A stretch of 64,000 nt of DNA from Otatea glauca (Eukaryota > Streptophyta > Magnoliopsida > Poales > Poaceae). The translations under genes were made by a program, and so were the position numbers. Positions 21,069 to 33,095 of the stretch are shown in pieces (within the stretch, counting starts at the first letter, position 1; each line of letters starts with the position of its first letter). The stretch covers positions 53,593,869-53,657,868 of the forward strand of contig CM070721.1 of the NCBI GenBank assembly GCA_036346275.1, written 5' to 3'. A model generated the notes under the pieces. The model did no database searches. It was not told the origin of the DNA and saw nothing but the letters and a program-made list of their open reading frames with translations.

Positions 21069-21815
21069 AGGAGCAAGAAGGCGATTAGTTGCTGGAGATG
21101 TTGGGTCATCCATCTTCAGATGCAAATATACGACCATAGCGGTAGTACTTCAGTCAAGCATCATAACAGTCGGGTTTTTGGCTCGCGTTTAAGTCATGGT
21201 GGTCTTCCTTTGTCGTAGGGCCTGTTGTTTTCCAGGGGACATTTTAGCCAAGCGCTCGTTTTTTCCAGGCATCCTCTTGGGAGGATGTCTGTTCCTTGAG
21301 CCTTTGGTTGCCATTACCGTCGCACCCTGTCCCTCTATCCCAACCTAGGCCCTTGTGATTAGTCTTTACACCATGCTGTTTTTTCTAAGTCATGTTTGGA
21401 GCTCAAATATCGTCAAGTGTGTCTTCTTTTCCAGTAATTCTGGTTACACGGTTGCAGATATCAACACTGTTCTATTGTCGGCATCGGCTCAGGTGTTGTA
21501 GTTGCTTATCCAGTTCTTTGATCTCTGTGTGTCTGGAATCTCTTCCAGTGTGCATGCTTGTTCCAGTTCCAGTTCCAGTTCCATTCGAGTCTGAGGTATC
21601 GTGTGTAGTGCGTGTGTCGGTTATGGATTGTTGCCTTTTTACAGTGTAGGGGTTGCCTGATATCCTCGGGGATCTGGCCTTTGCAAGTTGCATGCTAGAG
21701 GGCCTTGCCATGACAACCTTATGTGGTTGTTTTTCTTCTCCAGATCCCTGGTTTTGCAGGCGGATGGTTTGAGTGCTGTAATCTTTGCAACCTTCCCAGA
21801 ATAAATAAACTACGC
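21069..21815 (+). promoter_or_regulatory. EBF 3' UTR with U-rich tracts and poly(A) signal
   Basis: The sequence after the stop codon has several runs of five or six T, for example at about 21172, 21259, 21379, 21635 and 21728. In Arabidopsis, poly-U elements in EBF1/2 3' UTRs are bound by EIN2 and repress translation. AATAAATAAA at about 21800 is a good poly(A) signal, giving a ~750 base 3' UTR, long like those of known EBF genes. The functional link for this gene is inference. Confidence 0.5.
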
Positions 21816-23500
21816 ATTCCCTTCGAAGTTCTATGCTTTGTAATTGTATCATATTATCATCACATGCCTTGTGCTGTCTCAGAATGTAAGATAGTCCTGA
21901 CTAGATGCACCTCCCAACTCTTGATAAATATGCTGTGACCCTGTGATGACTAGAAGCTGCCGCTTGATTTGAATGAGATCGAGATCTTTCAGTCATGCTT
22001 GGCTTCCAGGCATGCCATAGAAGTTACAACTGCCTAAATTTCCTGGATTATCGCCTGGTGATACCCGATTGAGATTTTTACTGTACCTGTGCTGCCTGAT
22101 TGAAACGACATATGTAAATGCTCGGGAGGCTGCCCGGGAGACCTAGGTGCGAGATTCAATTCCAAACTAGCCCTGAGTTCTTGGCGAGGCATGCCTCCGA
22201 CAGCTCCACGCTGGCAACCTTCAGACGGGTCTCAGGTATGAGGGTCCGAGGCAGGCAAAGTTGTGCCATGACTTCCAATTTTCCAAAGCAGCAGGTCTCT
22301 CTGTCATTCAACGTTCCTGAGTTTTGCTAGTCTGCTGCACCGTCTGGCAAGTGGCAACCGGTGGGCATGTTCATCCTCTCCGTCGCTTTCTTGTTGCTTT
22401 TATTCTGGTTCATGCACTTATCCCTAATTCGATTCCTAATCTTACGTCATACGGGTGACGAAATCACCGATCTTTTCTTTGAACAAAGGCCGATGCTTCT
22501 GCGTTCGAGGCTTTTGACCTTTTCGGGCAGGAGGCCAGGTTCATCTGAACTTTGGACTCGGTAAGACAGATAAGCGGCACGACATGAAAGGTTGCACTAT
22601 TGAGTGTCTTGTTTAGCAGGAGCCACGCTTTGTTGCATGGACGGTATCATAGGGCCGTGGCCATAGAGAATCGGAGATGTTGCAACATATCAACCACTAA
22701 TTTGATTAGAGAAAATTATAGCAGCAACACGTGACTTTCTGTTTGCTGATAATCTTTTTATGTACCGAGTTAGCAAGATAGCGCCTAAAAATGGGATTTC
22801 ACTCTAATGCTTCACCTTATAAATATACCTATGAAAACTCGGTGCATTTTAGGTTTTAAAGATCCTACGGTACAGTGTTGCCATTTCATTTTCATTTTTT
22901 CAAAGGAATGGATGTTCACAATTCGTTCTGGATTCTAGGCAGCAGAACGAATTGCCCTTCACAAAATCGGATACTCGGTCTTACAAGCATTTATAAGATT
23001 TGGCATTGCCACTCAAGCTACCATATATCTAGGGGAGATCTATGTTCCTGTTACATACTTACAGACAGCACAATTGACACTATACAAACTATCTACACTA
23101 ACAAAACTACCATGCATCTAGCGCGGTAAGCGGCCTCAGTGCCGGACTCATGACAAAAGTAGAGGAAGACTCATTGATCTAGGTAAAATTATTTGAATTA
23201 CGTCACACTAAATACAAAAATTGACAAACAACCGATTGCAAGGCCTTTGTAATCTTGCGCACCTTTAGATCCCGCATATTATACGTCTTCTCTTTTGATC
23301 TAGCACCATGATTTTTTCTTCTATATTCAAATACCTAACCATACAAATATGATGTAAATGTTAACTATGTCCATTGTCATTTCATCAAACAACTTAAGAA
23401 TTTATTTTAGGATAGCTAACAAAGAAAGCAAGCTAGCATAGTTTGATATTAAATTACAAAAAAAAACATCAAATAAAGAGACAAAAATCGCATCAATTCA
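21816..23500. other. region between the convergent genes
   Basis: No gene is visible. It contains short ORFs without recognisable domains (22118-22330, 22361-22564 plus). A pair ACCGAGTT (about 22765) and AACTCGGT (about 22838) forms a small inverted repeat. Both host genes point their 3' ends into this region. Confidence 0.4.
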
Positions 23501-23751
23501 TAATACATCAAGAAAGCAGTGATACAACGTGAGTGCCCGATGGCCGGCTGGGGGGCTAGAGCCGCCCCTGAGCGGCCTTATCCAATGACCTGATCTACTA
23601 ATACTCAACTATCGTACAGAGTAACTCCAGAAGCAACACCAAGGAACAGCGTGAATCCCCGCTTTAAAAGAGCGATGTCGGTCGCACCAGAAATTGCCAA
23701 CTTGACACCAAGAAATGCCATCGCTGTAGGTGTTACCGCATTAGTGCGAGG

Positions 23752-26700
23752 CTAGCAAGTGTTCGTCCTCAGCAATGCAGATTTTGCAGAAACCTCTATG
23801 GGCCTCCAGATTATACTGTCCAATTTGCTGCATAAGTTCTTGTAAAACTGCGATGAGATTAAGATCAGTTAGCAGTCATTAAGGATGGATCAGGAGGCAG
23901 AACGAAGAAAAACCTCCTTTAAACTAGAGCATTCTGTTAACGAAATAGATATACCACTTTTCAAATTTCCTAACTTCTCTAGGATACAAACTGCTCATAT
24001 TATTATAGCCATTGCTTTCTTTTTAAACAAACTTCAAGCCTAGCAAACATGCACAGGGATGCAGATGTGTGCTCGTCCATAAATTGATGATCAATATAGC
24101 ATCCAACTTCTCATAACATCAATTTTAAAAATGACTTACGGTTTGTTGTGGCAAATTTATGTTTGCCGAGCACGATTCATCAAGTTTACTGTATTTTGCA
24201 ACTAAAGAATTATTTTTTCCTATATAGATACCCTCTCGTCATACAGCCAGCCCTAACTAGGAAAGCTATCTGGTCATACTCAATTTTCCACCATGCTGTT
24301 CTTCAACGACAATAATGTCCAACAATTCAGTCAGGATTTTTCCGCAGTGCTGTTCTTAAACCACAATAATGTCCGACAATTCAATCAGGAATTTAGGATA
24401 CAGGATGAGATGCAAAAAGTACATACCCTGTGGTATTCCAGAGTGTCACCAGCGACCTTTCGAACATCAACCATGAACAGAGAAGGAGCAACTTCAAAAA
24501 CCTGAAAATAACGCCTCAAAGCCTGAGAACGCTTGCAAAATGGTGTTTGTGAACAAGTAACGAACTAAAGGGCTGGATAAGATCACCTCTAGAACAACAG
24601 CAAATGGGCTCATTCTATTTGATGATACCCCTTCAAGCCGCAACTGCAGAAAAAAAAAGGGTAAGAAATAAGTATCAATACATTACCAAGATTAACAAAA
24701 GCTAAATATTTATCTAAAGAGTTGTTCGTGAAGCAATGTTTCCACAATTACCTTGTAATTCTTGGAATGGACCTTGAGACCCATCGACTCAGCAACAATT
24801 TCAATTGTAGCTACTATAGTCTTAGCTGGTTTCCTCGAGACAAAACGAGTTTGACGTTTGACATACTCCTGTAAATAAAAAATCCATCAGTATGACTTCT
24901 ACAGACACATGAATACTGAATGTGATGAAAGAGGAATCAGACAAAATAATATGCCAGTTATCCATGAGCACTGCAATTATACATACAGCAACAAAAGAAA
25001 CATAATAGTGACATCCAAACAAAAATGACAAGCACAAAAGGATATATTTTCCACATAAGTATTAAACCAAGACAAATTAAGCATGTATTGGAACATCTGG
25101 AATAGAATGTGAGAACATAAAGCACTGAAATGTAGGTGTATCTCCTTTCTGCTACATGAAACAATTGTCACCAGGATTATGAATATATGGTTGGAGAGTC
25201 CAAATATTTTTAACACTAAAAAGGTGTGATTTAAACGCTATGGAAATTAGTAATAAATAGGGGACCAACAGGTGCTTAAATCTATATAGATTAATTAGAA
25301 TATAGTTCCAGAACAATTGATAATACCAAGAGGTCCAAGACCAACAGAAACAGGTCAAGTTGTCGTTTTCCTTAAAGAAATATATAAAACAGTAGTACTG
25401 CCAGGCTCCTTTCTCAGCATCAATGAGAACTTGGGGAACACCAGAACAGTATATAAAACTAACAAAGGATCAGGTGGCATGGATGAAATTGTGCTCATTA
25501 CTAATGAAAACAAGCTGACAGGTCAAATCTCCGCATGATCTTTTCCCATCAATGTTTCAAACTTTACTGTCATAATCGTACTGCAATTGAAAATGGTCTA
25601 CCATGCTGACTAGAGAAGATAATGAAATTACCTGTTGTCTATCAAATAATGCTGAAAGATCCAAACCTTGAGATAGTGTAATCATCTCAAAGGCATTCAT
25701 CATAAGAGGACCACCATCATTATGAGTCACTTGCTCAGATACGTACTTGTCCTGAAGCAAGAAATGTTATGTAAATTTAACTGTGGAAACAAAACCTTCA
25801 AATGGAGAACAGAACCATAGGCAACTTGCCAAAATATCTGAAAGGACACAATCGAATATATATAACATGACAAGATGCACCAAATAATAATTTACCCACT
25901 AACCTCGATATTGTCAAAAACAGCCTGTACATCATCCAGATTGACGTTTTCATCTTCACCACATCTAACGGCTACATAATTCTTTTTAAACCATGTGTCT
26001 GCCCTTATTTCATCAATAGTGATACGCTGCAAAATAGTGCAAAATCCTAAGAAACTAAAGGCAACAGTTTGCAAATACAGATAGTTGAAACACTCCATGC
26101 TGATTGAAAGATCTGCTGCACTAGATTTACAGATTTGGTTCCAGCAAGTTTATGTCATTGCCTCATTAGCCATGTAAACGAGATTTATTTGGCATATATC
26201 ATAACACTAATATGAAGAAATTTATTTTCAGTTACTTTTCTACATAGTCGCTCATATAATAATAGGGCAATTCCTTATATGCCATTGAAGTTAACCTCGT
26301 CCCTTATATGCCACTAATCGTGTAACACATTCATGGACCCCCCCCCCCCACCCCCCACCCCCCAAAAAAAATTCCATTGGCATATGAGGAATTAATCCTA
26401 TAATTTAATATGGAGGCAGTGAGACTAAATAACTAACTGGTGACCAGAATCCCCTGGAAGCTTCAAGTCAAAAGATAAACTTTGTTATATACGCTAAATG
26501 TTTCTATGATGCAATGGAACAAGCTTGGGCCTGTACTTACAGTTTTTGGATTTGGATCAAGTATTCTCTGGACCAATGACTTGGCTCCAGGAGAGAACCA
26601 ATATGGGCATGAAAAGTGAGCTGCGGTTATCTACGAATGCAAGAACATGTCAGAACCAATCTCATATGAGCAACATGATTATGTATATGTAGAAGCCAAC

Positions 26701-29700
26701 AATTTGGGGAGATAAGATACATGCACACTGGTAAAGAAGCAAATACCTTGTCATACAAGGTTGGAAGATCATTTTCCTCAAAAGGAAGGTACCCGGCCAT
26801 TAAAATGTAAAGAATAACACCACATGACCAAACATCTGCTGCAGATCCATCATAACCGTTGTGGCTAAGCACCTAAAACAGCGGTCCAAGTTATAGTACA
26901 GAGCATATGTTTACTGAAATGCTCCTACTTTTGTCTTAAGAATTGGTCCAAGATGCCCACGGTGACATTTCTATTAACTATTTCAGACCATTAAAATAAG
27001 TAACTATAGTATGAACATGGTAAAAAAGGACAGCCATAAGAGATTTGTTTAGTGCATATTGCTGAAATATGGCACAAAAGTAAGGATTAGATCCCTGAAG
27101 AGGATTAACAGCCAAGATAAACAGAAATACAAAACAAACAGGTGATATTTTTTTCTAAGGTCTAATGTGGCAGGCATTTTGCCATCATAATTACTCCCTC
27201 CAGTCCCAAAAGAATGTCAATGTGGACATCAGCACAGTCCCCCACTAATTTCTATTGTAATAGATTTATAAAACCTAACAAAATTATACTTTTATGGAAG
27301 TTTTTTGAGGCAGGTCTATACATACCATTTTCATGTGTTCAATCCAAATATTGAAGAAGATATTGATAGACAAAGTTTAGAAAGTTTGAATGCACGTGCC
27401 CCAAAACAATATTCTTTTGTGACTGGAGGGAATTTATACATAACAATTTGTACAGAATTTTCAGAAAAAGAGAAGTACATAATGAACTCGTAATACCTAA
27501 ACGTGCATCCTCAATGATCCCTCTAATTGTTGAGTAGTGCTTCTATGCATGACATTCCCAATACAAGTTGCACAAATCTTGAAGCAAGTGAATGGGTAAA
27601 TAATCATCATCTACCCTTCATTCATGTTTTAATATTTGTGCAATTTTAAAATAGTTATGCATTGAAGCACCTCCCTCTTGTTGTTTTCTACAAATTTCAT
27701 AAACACATTTATTGCATATAATGCAGCTGACAATCAGTTCTGGTAAAAAAAACATCAGTGGAAAGGAATTCTTAGTATTTGAAAAAATAAAGAACAGCAC
27801 CGTACCTCAGGGGCAACATAATTTGGTGTGCCACAAGTTGTGTGAAGAAGGCCTACTCCCTGGAAAAAGAAAAGGAACACTTAATCAGCAAACTTGCAGG
27901 ATAGAAATATAAGTAGGAACCATCAACAAAAGAAACCACTAAACTTACATTCTGGGACAGTGTGCTAAGTCCAAAATCAGAAACTTTTAAGTTTCCACGT
28001 GAATCAAGAAGCAGGTTTTCAGGCTACAGGACAAACCTCAAATTGTCAAGCATACGAAAATGGAATTTGTGAATAAGACAAAGAAAATGACACATGTATC
28101 TCTTATCCAGAACAGACCTTCAAATCTCTATGATAGACTCCTTTGCTATGGCAGTAATCAATGGCATCAATAAGCTGCTGGAAGTACTTCCTAACTTCAT
28201 TTTCATGAAGCTTCCCTTGGCGAGCCTACAGATATTTGATGTTAACAAATGGTTAGATTCGAAGAAAATATGCAATGATCAAGCAAGAAGTGCTTCGACG
28301 CCCCACAAAAATGAAATTGCATAAATCCTAAAATATTTTTTGTTAATTATGAATTGTTCACAATTCTATTGGTTATTGGGAACATATAATGAGTCTATAC
28401 AGCATTTACAATAACATTTACTGAACAGCGAGTTCCTGATATATGAGTGAATGACGAAAGAGTTTAGAAATAGAAACACTGTCAGGAACAACAAAAATTT
28501 TGTTCAGTTCAGGAAGGTCAGCAGTTTTTCATTATTTTGGAGAAGATAGAAATACTCCTAAATTATTATGTATACACTGTTTGCAGAAAACTGAAGTTAG
28601 TTAAGTATCACAAATTCTGCTCACCATATAAATCTGTTAAAAAACATAATGAATAACTAAGCTACTCAATTGGTAATACCATATATCATAGGAATCTTAC
28701 TATTTTATAGAAAAGTTCGCCTCCAGTAACTAGCTCCAAGATTATGTATATCTTTGTCCGTCCAGCTAAAACCTACAAAATCATCAAATGCTAGTAATGC
28801 AAAGAAAGCTGGTAACATAGAAGGTTAAAATATGTAAGAGAAGAATTTTAGTAATTAAGGCAAGTTATACTGAACAAATAGTAATCAGATGTTTGGCATA
28901 CCTCGTTTAGCCTAACTATGTTGGGGTGTCTTACTATCTTCATTATTGATATTTCCCTTTTGATCTGTCAAAAAGCATGGGTATTGAGCTCACGGTATTG
29001 AAACATGGAAATGAAGATGTAAATTGTTTTGAAGCTAATGCTGGCCTGCCTGGGATGCTGGTCTGCTTGTAGGCCAGATAAAACTAATCCTTTTTTGTCA
29101 TTTGCGATTTGCATAAACCGCAAACAAAGTATGCCCACATTCGTATAAACTGAAAGTCTGAAACAGGCCGTCATAGCAAAGTTGGCTTACCACCGGTGTC
29201 AAGAACCGTCATACTAAATGTATGCTTGAAGGTGTAAGCGCAATGGAAGATTAAACCATGCCTCGTCGTGTAACAGGATACTGAGATTCAGAAGCAATAA
29301 GGCTAAGATAAAAATCTCTACATGGAGAGAGCAAGAGCGCTTTGCCTCCTTTTAGCATTAAGCTCGTGAACTCCCTACGTAATCAAAGCCCAAACTATCC
29401 TGCACATCCTACATGATTCAAGATGCGCCCTCGAAGTAACAATCCCCAAAACAAAGGGAGCCTCGGAGACAACGGCCGCATGTTGTCATCAGTGGAAAAC
29501 GTAACGAATCTAACTGTTCCTAGCATCGCTGCAAGACAATACAGCAGCCTGAAATCCCCACTTCTGATCAGACCAATTGAAGCACCAACCAACCAACCAT
29601 TTCAGGGTAAACGAGAAGAGCTTCATCATTTAGTAATAATAATTTATTAACGAGGTGACGGGCGTGCGTGCGCGCCACTTGCTTCTGCGCATTGCTCTCG

Positions 29701-30128
29701 AGGTATATTCCATCCCACACCGGAATTCCCCACCTATCTCTGCGAAAATCGCACGGAATATACATCGACACGCGGCTCGGGCACGCCCCCAAAATTGGTA
29801 TAGCGGCCAAGCGAGAGCAGAACAAAATTTGGTCGGATCAAAAAGCTAAGGCTGGGAGCAGGACGAGTTCGATTTGGATTTGTGCTACTGGTAGAAGAAG
29901 CTTAGAACGGGTGGGGATAAGGCAGGCAGGTAGGTGGAGGAGGAGAGGGGAGGCTACCTGGTGGAGCATGCGGTGGTTGAGGATGGTGGCCTTGTCGAGC
30001 ACCTTCATGGCGACGGCATCGCCCGTGTCGGCGTCCACCGCGAACTTCACCTTGGCGAACGTGCCCTGACCGACGGTCCGCCCCACCTCGTACCGCCCCA
30101 CGCGCTTCTTCCTCGCCGCGCCGGCCAT
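23752..30128 (-). CDS. CIPK8: CBL-interacting protein kinase 8 (CIPK8-like)
   Basis: CIPKs are SnRK3 Ser/Thr kinases switched on by calcium-bound CBL proteins; CIPK8 is linked in other plants to nitrate sensing and ion homeostasis. Exons (descending): 30128-29958, 28964-28902, 28772-28701, 28225-28118, 28023-27949, 27859-27806, 26872-26747, 26630-26541, 26026-25904, 25751-25632, 24868-24752, 24643-24587, 24501-24427, 23847-23752. All have GT/AG borders, all junctions are phase 0, and the total is 1347 nt (448 residues). Seen: GQGTFAKVKFA loop (21-30 region), Lys42, HRDLK (134-138), DFG (154-156), TTCGTPNYVAPE activation loop (170-181), NAF motif (313-315), and the PPI-type segment RQTRFVSRKPAKTI from about 339. 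The ending SAKSALLRTNTC also fits CIPK8. An oddity is Tyr100 (GELFYKI), where the family usually has Asp. Intact and probably functional. Confidence 0.95.
26263..26402. mobile_element. small inverted-repeat element in CIPK8 intron 8
   Basis: The left end ATAGGGCAATTCCTTATATG with CCATTGAA is mirrored by TTCCATTGGCATATGAGG with AATTAATCCTAT on the right. Between them a further CCCTTATATGCCACTAATCG word and a C-rich tract (26338-26363) occur. Length ~140 bp, no ORF, so a MITE. It lies between exons 8 and 9, clear of the splice sites. Confidence 0.6.
27194..27432. mobile_element. Stowaway MITE in CIPK8 intron 6
   Basis: The left terminus is CTCCCTCCAGTCCCAAAAGA and the right terminus, read inverted, is TTCCCTCCAGTCACAAAAGA, next to TA on the left as expected for Tc1/mariner TSDs. 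About 239 bp, AT-rich interior, no transposase. Lies in the intron between exons 6 and 7. Confidence 0.8.
27537..27670. mobile_element. second candidate MITE in CIPK8 intron 6
   Basis: GTGCTTCTATGCATGA at the left is mirrored by the right end, which reads GTGCTTCAATGCATAA inverted. An inner pair TTGCACAAAT / ATTTGTGCAA and a GAATGGGTA / TACCCTTCATTC pair continue the fold. About 134 bp. It lies 100 bp from the Stowaway copy in the same intron. Family unknown; TSD not clear. Confidence 0.55.
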
Positions 30129-31562
30129 TCCCCCTCGCCTGCCTCTCCGCCCGGATTTGGAGAAGGCGCGCGCGCACCCACCGTTGCCAGCGAGCGAGCT
30201 GGGTTTGGGTGTCGGCTTGTTGGTGCGCGCGATGGATGTGAGGTCTTTGTGTAAGGCAGCCAGCGAGGGGAGGACTGATTGCGGGCGTCGCGAGCGACGG
30301 GAGAGCCTACGACAACGACGAGGCGAGGCGCCACGCCATCGTCCTTCGTTCAGCTCGATTTAATTTTGGACTCAACGCATGTCAAATGGAAGGGAAATGA
30401 CTCTAGAATTCACCTGGTAGAGGTAACTTGATTTCAGTCTTTTATTTCCAATCCAAAGTTGAGGAGTTTGGCAAGTAAAATTTGCAAAGTTCAAGGTTGT
30501 TTAAATAGGTAGCATTTCTATGACTTTTTTTTAGATTTATTTCAAATTTAAACTAAATCCTAAGATTTTGAATCCTAGTCCTCCTTACCCAAACAGGCCC
30601 TGAGATTAACCGAAGGCTATATATCCAAGTCGAAATGGAAGTATTCACTACTACATTAATAATTGTGTATTCTTTGGAGGTTTGAAAAGGAAGATCATAT
30701 ACTGGATGTATATATATGACCGTATATATACAGAATGCAGTCACATATAAGAACTCAATTTTTCCAATGTCAGGCACATGCATGTGCATGCCTAGTTGCC
30801 CACCTCGTGCGGCCTTAATTAACGTGTCTTAATCAATTCTAACAAAATTAACGTGTCTTAATTTACTACACTTCCTCTTGTTTTTTTTAATCAAGCTAGC
30901 CAGCGTACAAGCAACATATATGCAAGTCTATAATGTCAGGCAAGTCGACGAATTTATTAACGAAAACATAATCCAAAACTAGATTTATATATAGGGCATA
31001 TATAGAAAAGGTGGCTGATAAAGAGTTCTTATCGTTGAAACGTCGGTTTTAATTTCGTTGCAACTTCTTGCAAATTGCTACATGCATATGCTCCATCAGT
31101 CAACTGGTACTTGCAGTGCACGCAGTGGTATGGACATATCCGTGGAGAGATAAGATTTCAGATGATTTGGTTACATGTGGTTTTCAGTTTACTGTTTGAC
31201 GTTTCAGCCAGGCTGAAACATTAGCATCATATTACGTTGCACTCGTACGAAACAATCAATTAATTGTACGACTTCTCAGCAAGCGAAAAGATTTTTTCAA
31301 TGCTACTTCATTTGGTTGAGGATTATCTTTTCCAACGTGATAGAGACTAAGAGTGTCAGATTTTTCAAGTTCTCTGATTAAAAAAATGGTTTTATTTTGT
31401 TTCCCTGTAGTCTACTTTATTTTCTTAATTTTTCCCACTCAATTCATTTGTTTTTGTTAGTTTCGAAACATTTTTCAAAATCCATGTAGAACCGTGCAGA
31501 GTTTAGAATCTAAGGTTTTAACTGAACTAACTCATAGAATCGTAGCAAGATAATTTTTATTA
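30129..31562. other. CIPK8 upstream region and intergenic DNA
   Basis: 30129-30360 is GC-rich and should hold the CIPK8 5' UTR and core promoter on the minus strand; no clear TATA box was seen. At about 30550-30603 the sequence ends in CTTACCCAAACAGGCCCTGA, the common terminus style of grass DNA transposons, without a visible partner. The rest is AT-rich with no gene. Confidence 0.4.
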
Positions 31563-32058
31563 GGCCATGTTCAACGCAATGCTTGGACGAGGCATTTTCG
31601 GAGATTTTTCGAGATTTGTTGCCACGCCAGACAGCAATGGACACCAAACTGTCTGTTGTGCTCCTTGTAGAGGAGTCGGTCGCTCGGTGTGATTCGTACG
31701 TGCTGAATTTGCCGTCGCGAGACCAGCGCTTGGGGCATTCGTTTGTGCGTGTAACTGATTTAGATGAGATAGTTATATTTGTTGCATGTAACGATAGAAC
31801 TGGTTAAGCCGTAGCCTCTTGTTCTGTATATACACTAGTGCAGCAGCACAATAGCTAACTATCACTATAGCATTCCAAATGGATCATAGCTTCGTAAATT
31901 GGTTTAGTTCCCCGGTTACCCATACGATCCTGAAAATTATCCACACTCACAATTTTTGTGAACTTGTCACAGACCCAAATGTCGCATCAATTATCACATA
32001 ATTTATATCCTAGTGGTTATACTACAAACTTCGAAAGTGTCCACAAAATCCCAATTCC

Positions 32059-32310
32059 ATGCAAAAAAACAAAGAACATATGGGTGCTACAACTTCGACA
32101 CCCGAAAATCCACATACTGTTGGCGATATGCATAGAGACGATGACAGTGGCGGCAACAACGACAATGATGAAGAAAACCGAGGTCGACGCCTGTCATGGA
32201 GCCAAGAAGACAACATAAGACTGGTTTGCACGCCTGTCATGGAGCCAAGAAGACAACATAAGACTGATTTGCACTTCTTTTTTATTTTCTTTTGCTGTTG
32301 TTTGGTTTAA
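32059..32310 (+). pseudogene. Harbinger ORF1 (Myb/SANT-like) fragment
   Basis: An acidic Asn/Asp-rich stretch is followed by RGRRLSWSQEDNIRLV, the start of the Myb/SANT-like DNA-binding domain that Harbinger elements encode next to their transposase. The remainder is lost. The last 86 bases (32189-32274) are a 43-bp segment present twice in tandem (GCCTGTCATGGAGCCAAGAA), so the domain start is duplicated. Confidence 0.5.
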
Positions 32311-32477
32311 ATAAACATGTAACAGTTTATTTGTTTTATAAATGCATATTAGTGCTTGGTTAAATAATTCAATCGATCCTATTGACGGGAATAACAAGAA
32401 GGGAGAGTTTATTGGAAGAAAGTCACCAAAGACTACAATAAGAACAGTCCGCTCAATCGAAGAAGACTAGCAAAACA

Positions 32478-33095
32478 TTGCAAAGACCTACACCTGAAGA
32501 CATTCGTCGATTGCTTCAAATAGGAGAGGCTCGTGACTTTCTAGGCATGTTGGGAAGCCTTGATTGCATGCATTGGGAATGGAAAAATTGCTCGATTGCA
32601 TGGCATGGGCAATTCACTTGTGGTGATCATGGCGTCGCTACCGTAATGCTTGAAGCAGTAGCATCTCAAGACCTATGGATATGGCATGCATTTTTTGGTG
32701 CAGCGGGATCAAACAACGACATTAATGTGTTAAATCAATCTCCCATTGTTCACCAACGTCTTGAAAGGGAAAGCGCCTTTGGTTACTTTTACTGACAATG
32801 GAAGACAACATGATATGGGCTACTACCTTGTTGATGGAATATATCTAGAATGGGCTGCATTTGTGAAAACGATCCCTCTACCTCAATGTGACAAGGATAG
32901 ATTATTTACATGACATCAGGAAGGGGCAAGAAAAGATGTAGAGAGAGCATTTGGAGTTCTGCAATCTCGTTTTGCTATTTTACATGGTTCAGCTCAATTT
33001 TGGCAACAAGCAACGCTTAGTAAAATAATGCATGCTTGCATTATAATGCATAATATGATAGTTGAAGATGAAATAGATTCCTATAGTGTCTGATA
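32478..33095 (+). pseudogene. PIF/Harbinger transposase (DDE_Tnp_4)
   Basis: The ORF 32478-32795 holds GMLGSLDCMHWEWKNC with the first catalytic Asp, then AVASQDLWIWHAFFG and AGSNNDINVLNQSP with the second. After a frameshift the protein goes on with NGRQHDMGYYLVDGIYLEW, an in-frame stop, then ARKDVERAFGVLQSRF with the last catalytic Glu, and ACIIMHNMIVEDE. The N-terminal third is missing or unreadable. Domain order matches plant Harbinger transposases; frameshift and stop make it inactive. Confidence 0.85.

Noticed and set aside
22740..22870. ACCGAGTT / AACTCGGT pair as a MITE
   Set aside because: The paired arms are only 8 bases and the flanking sequence does not extend the match.
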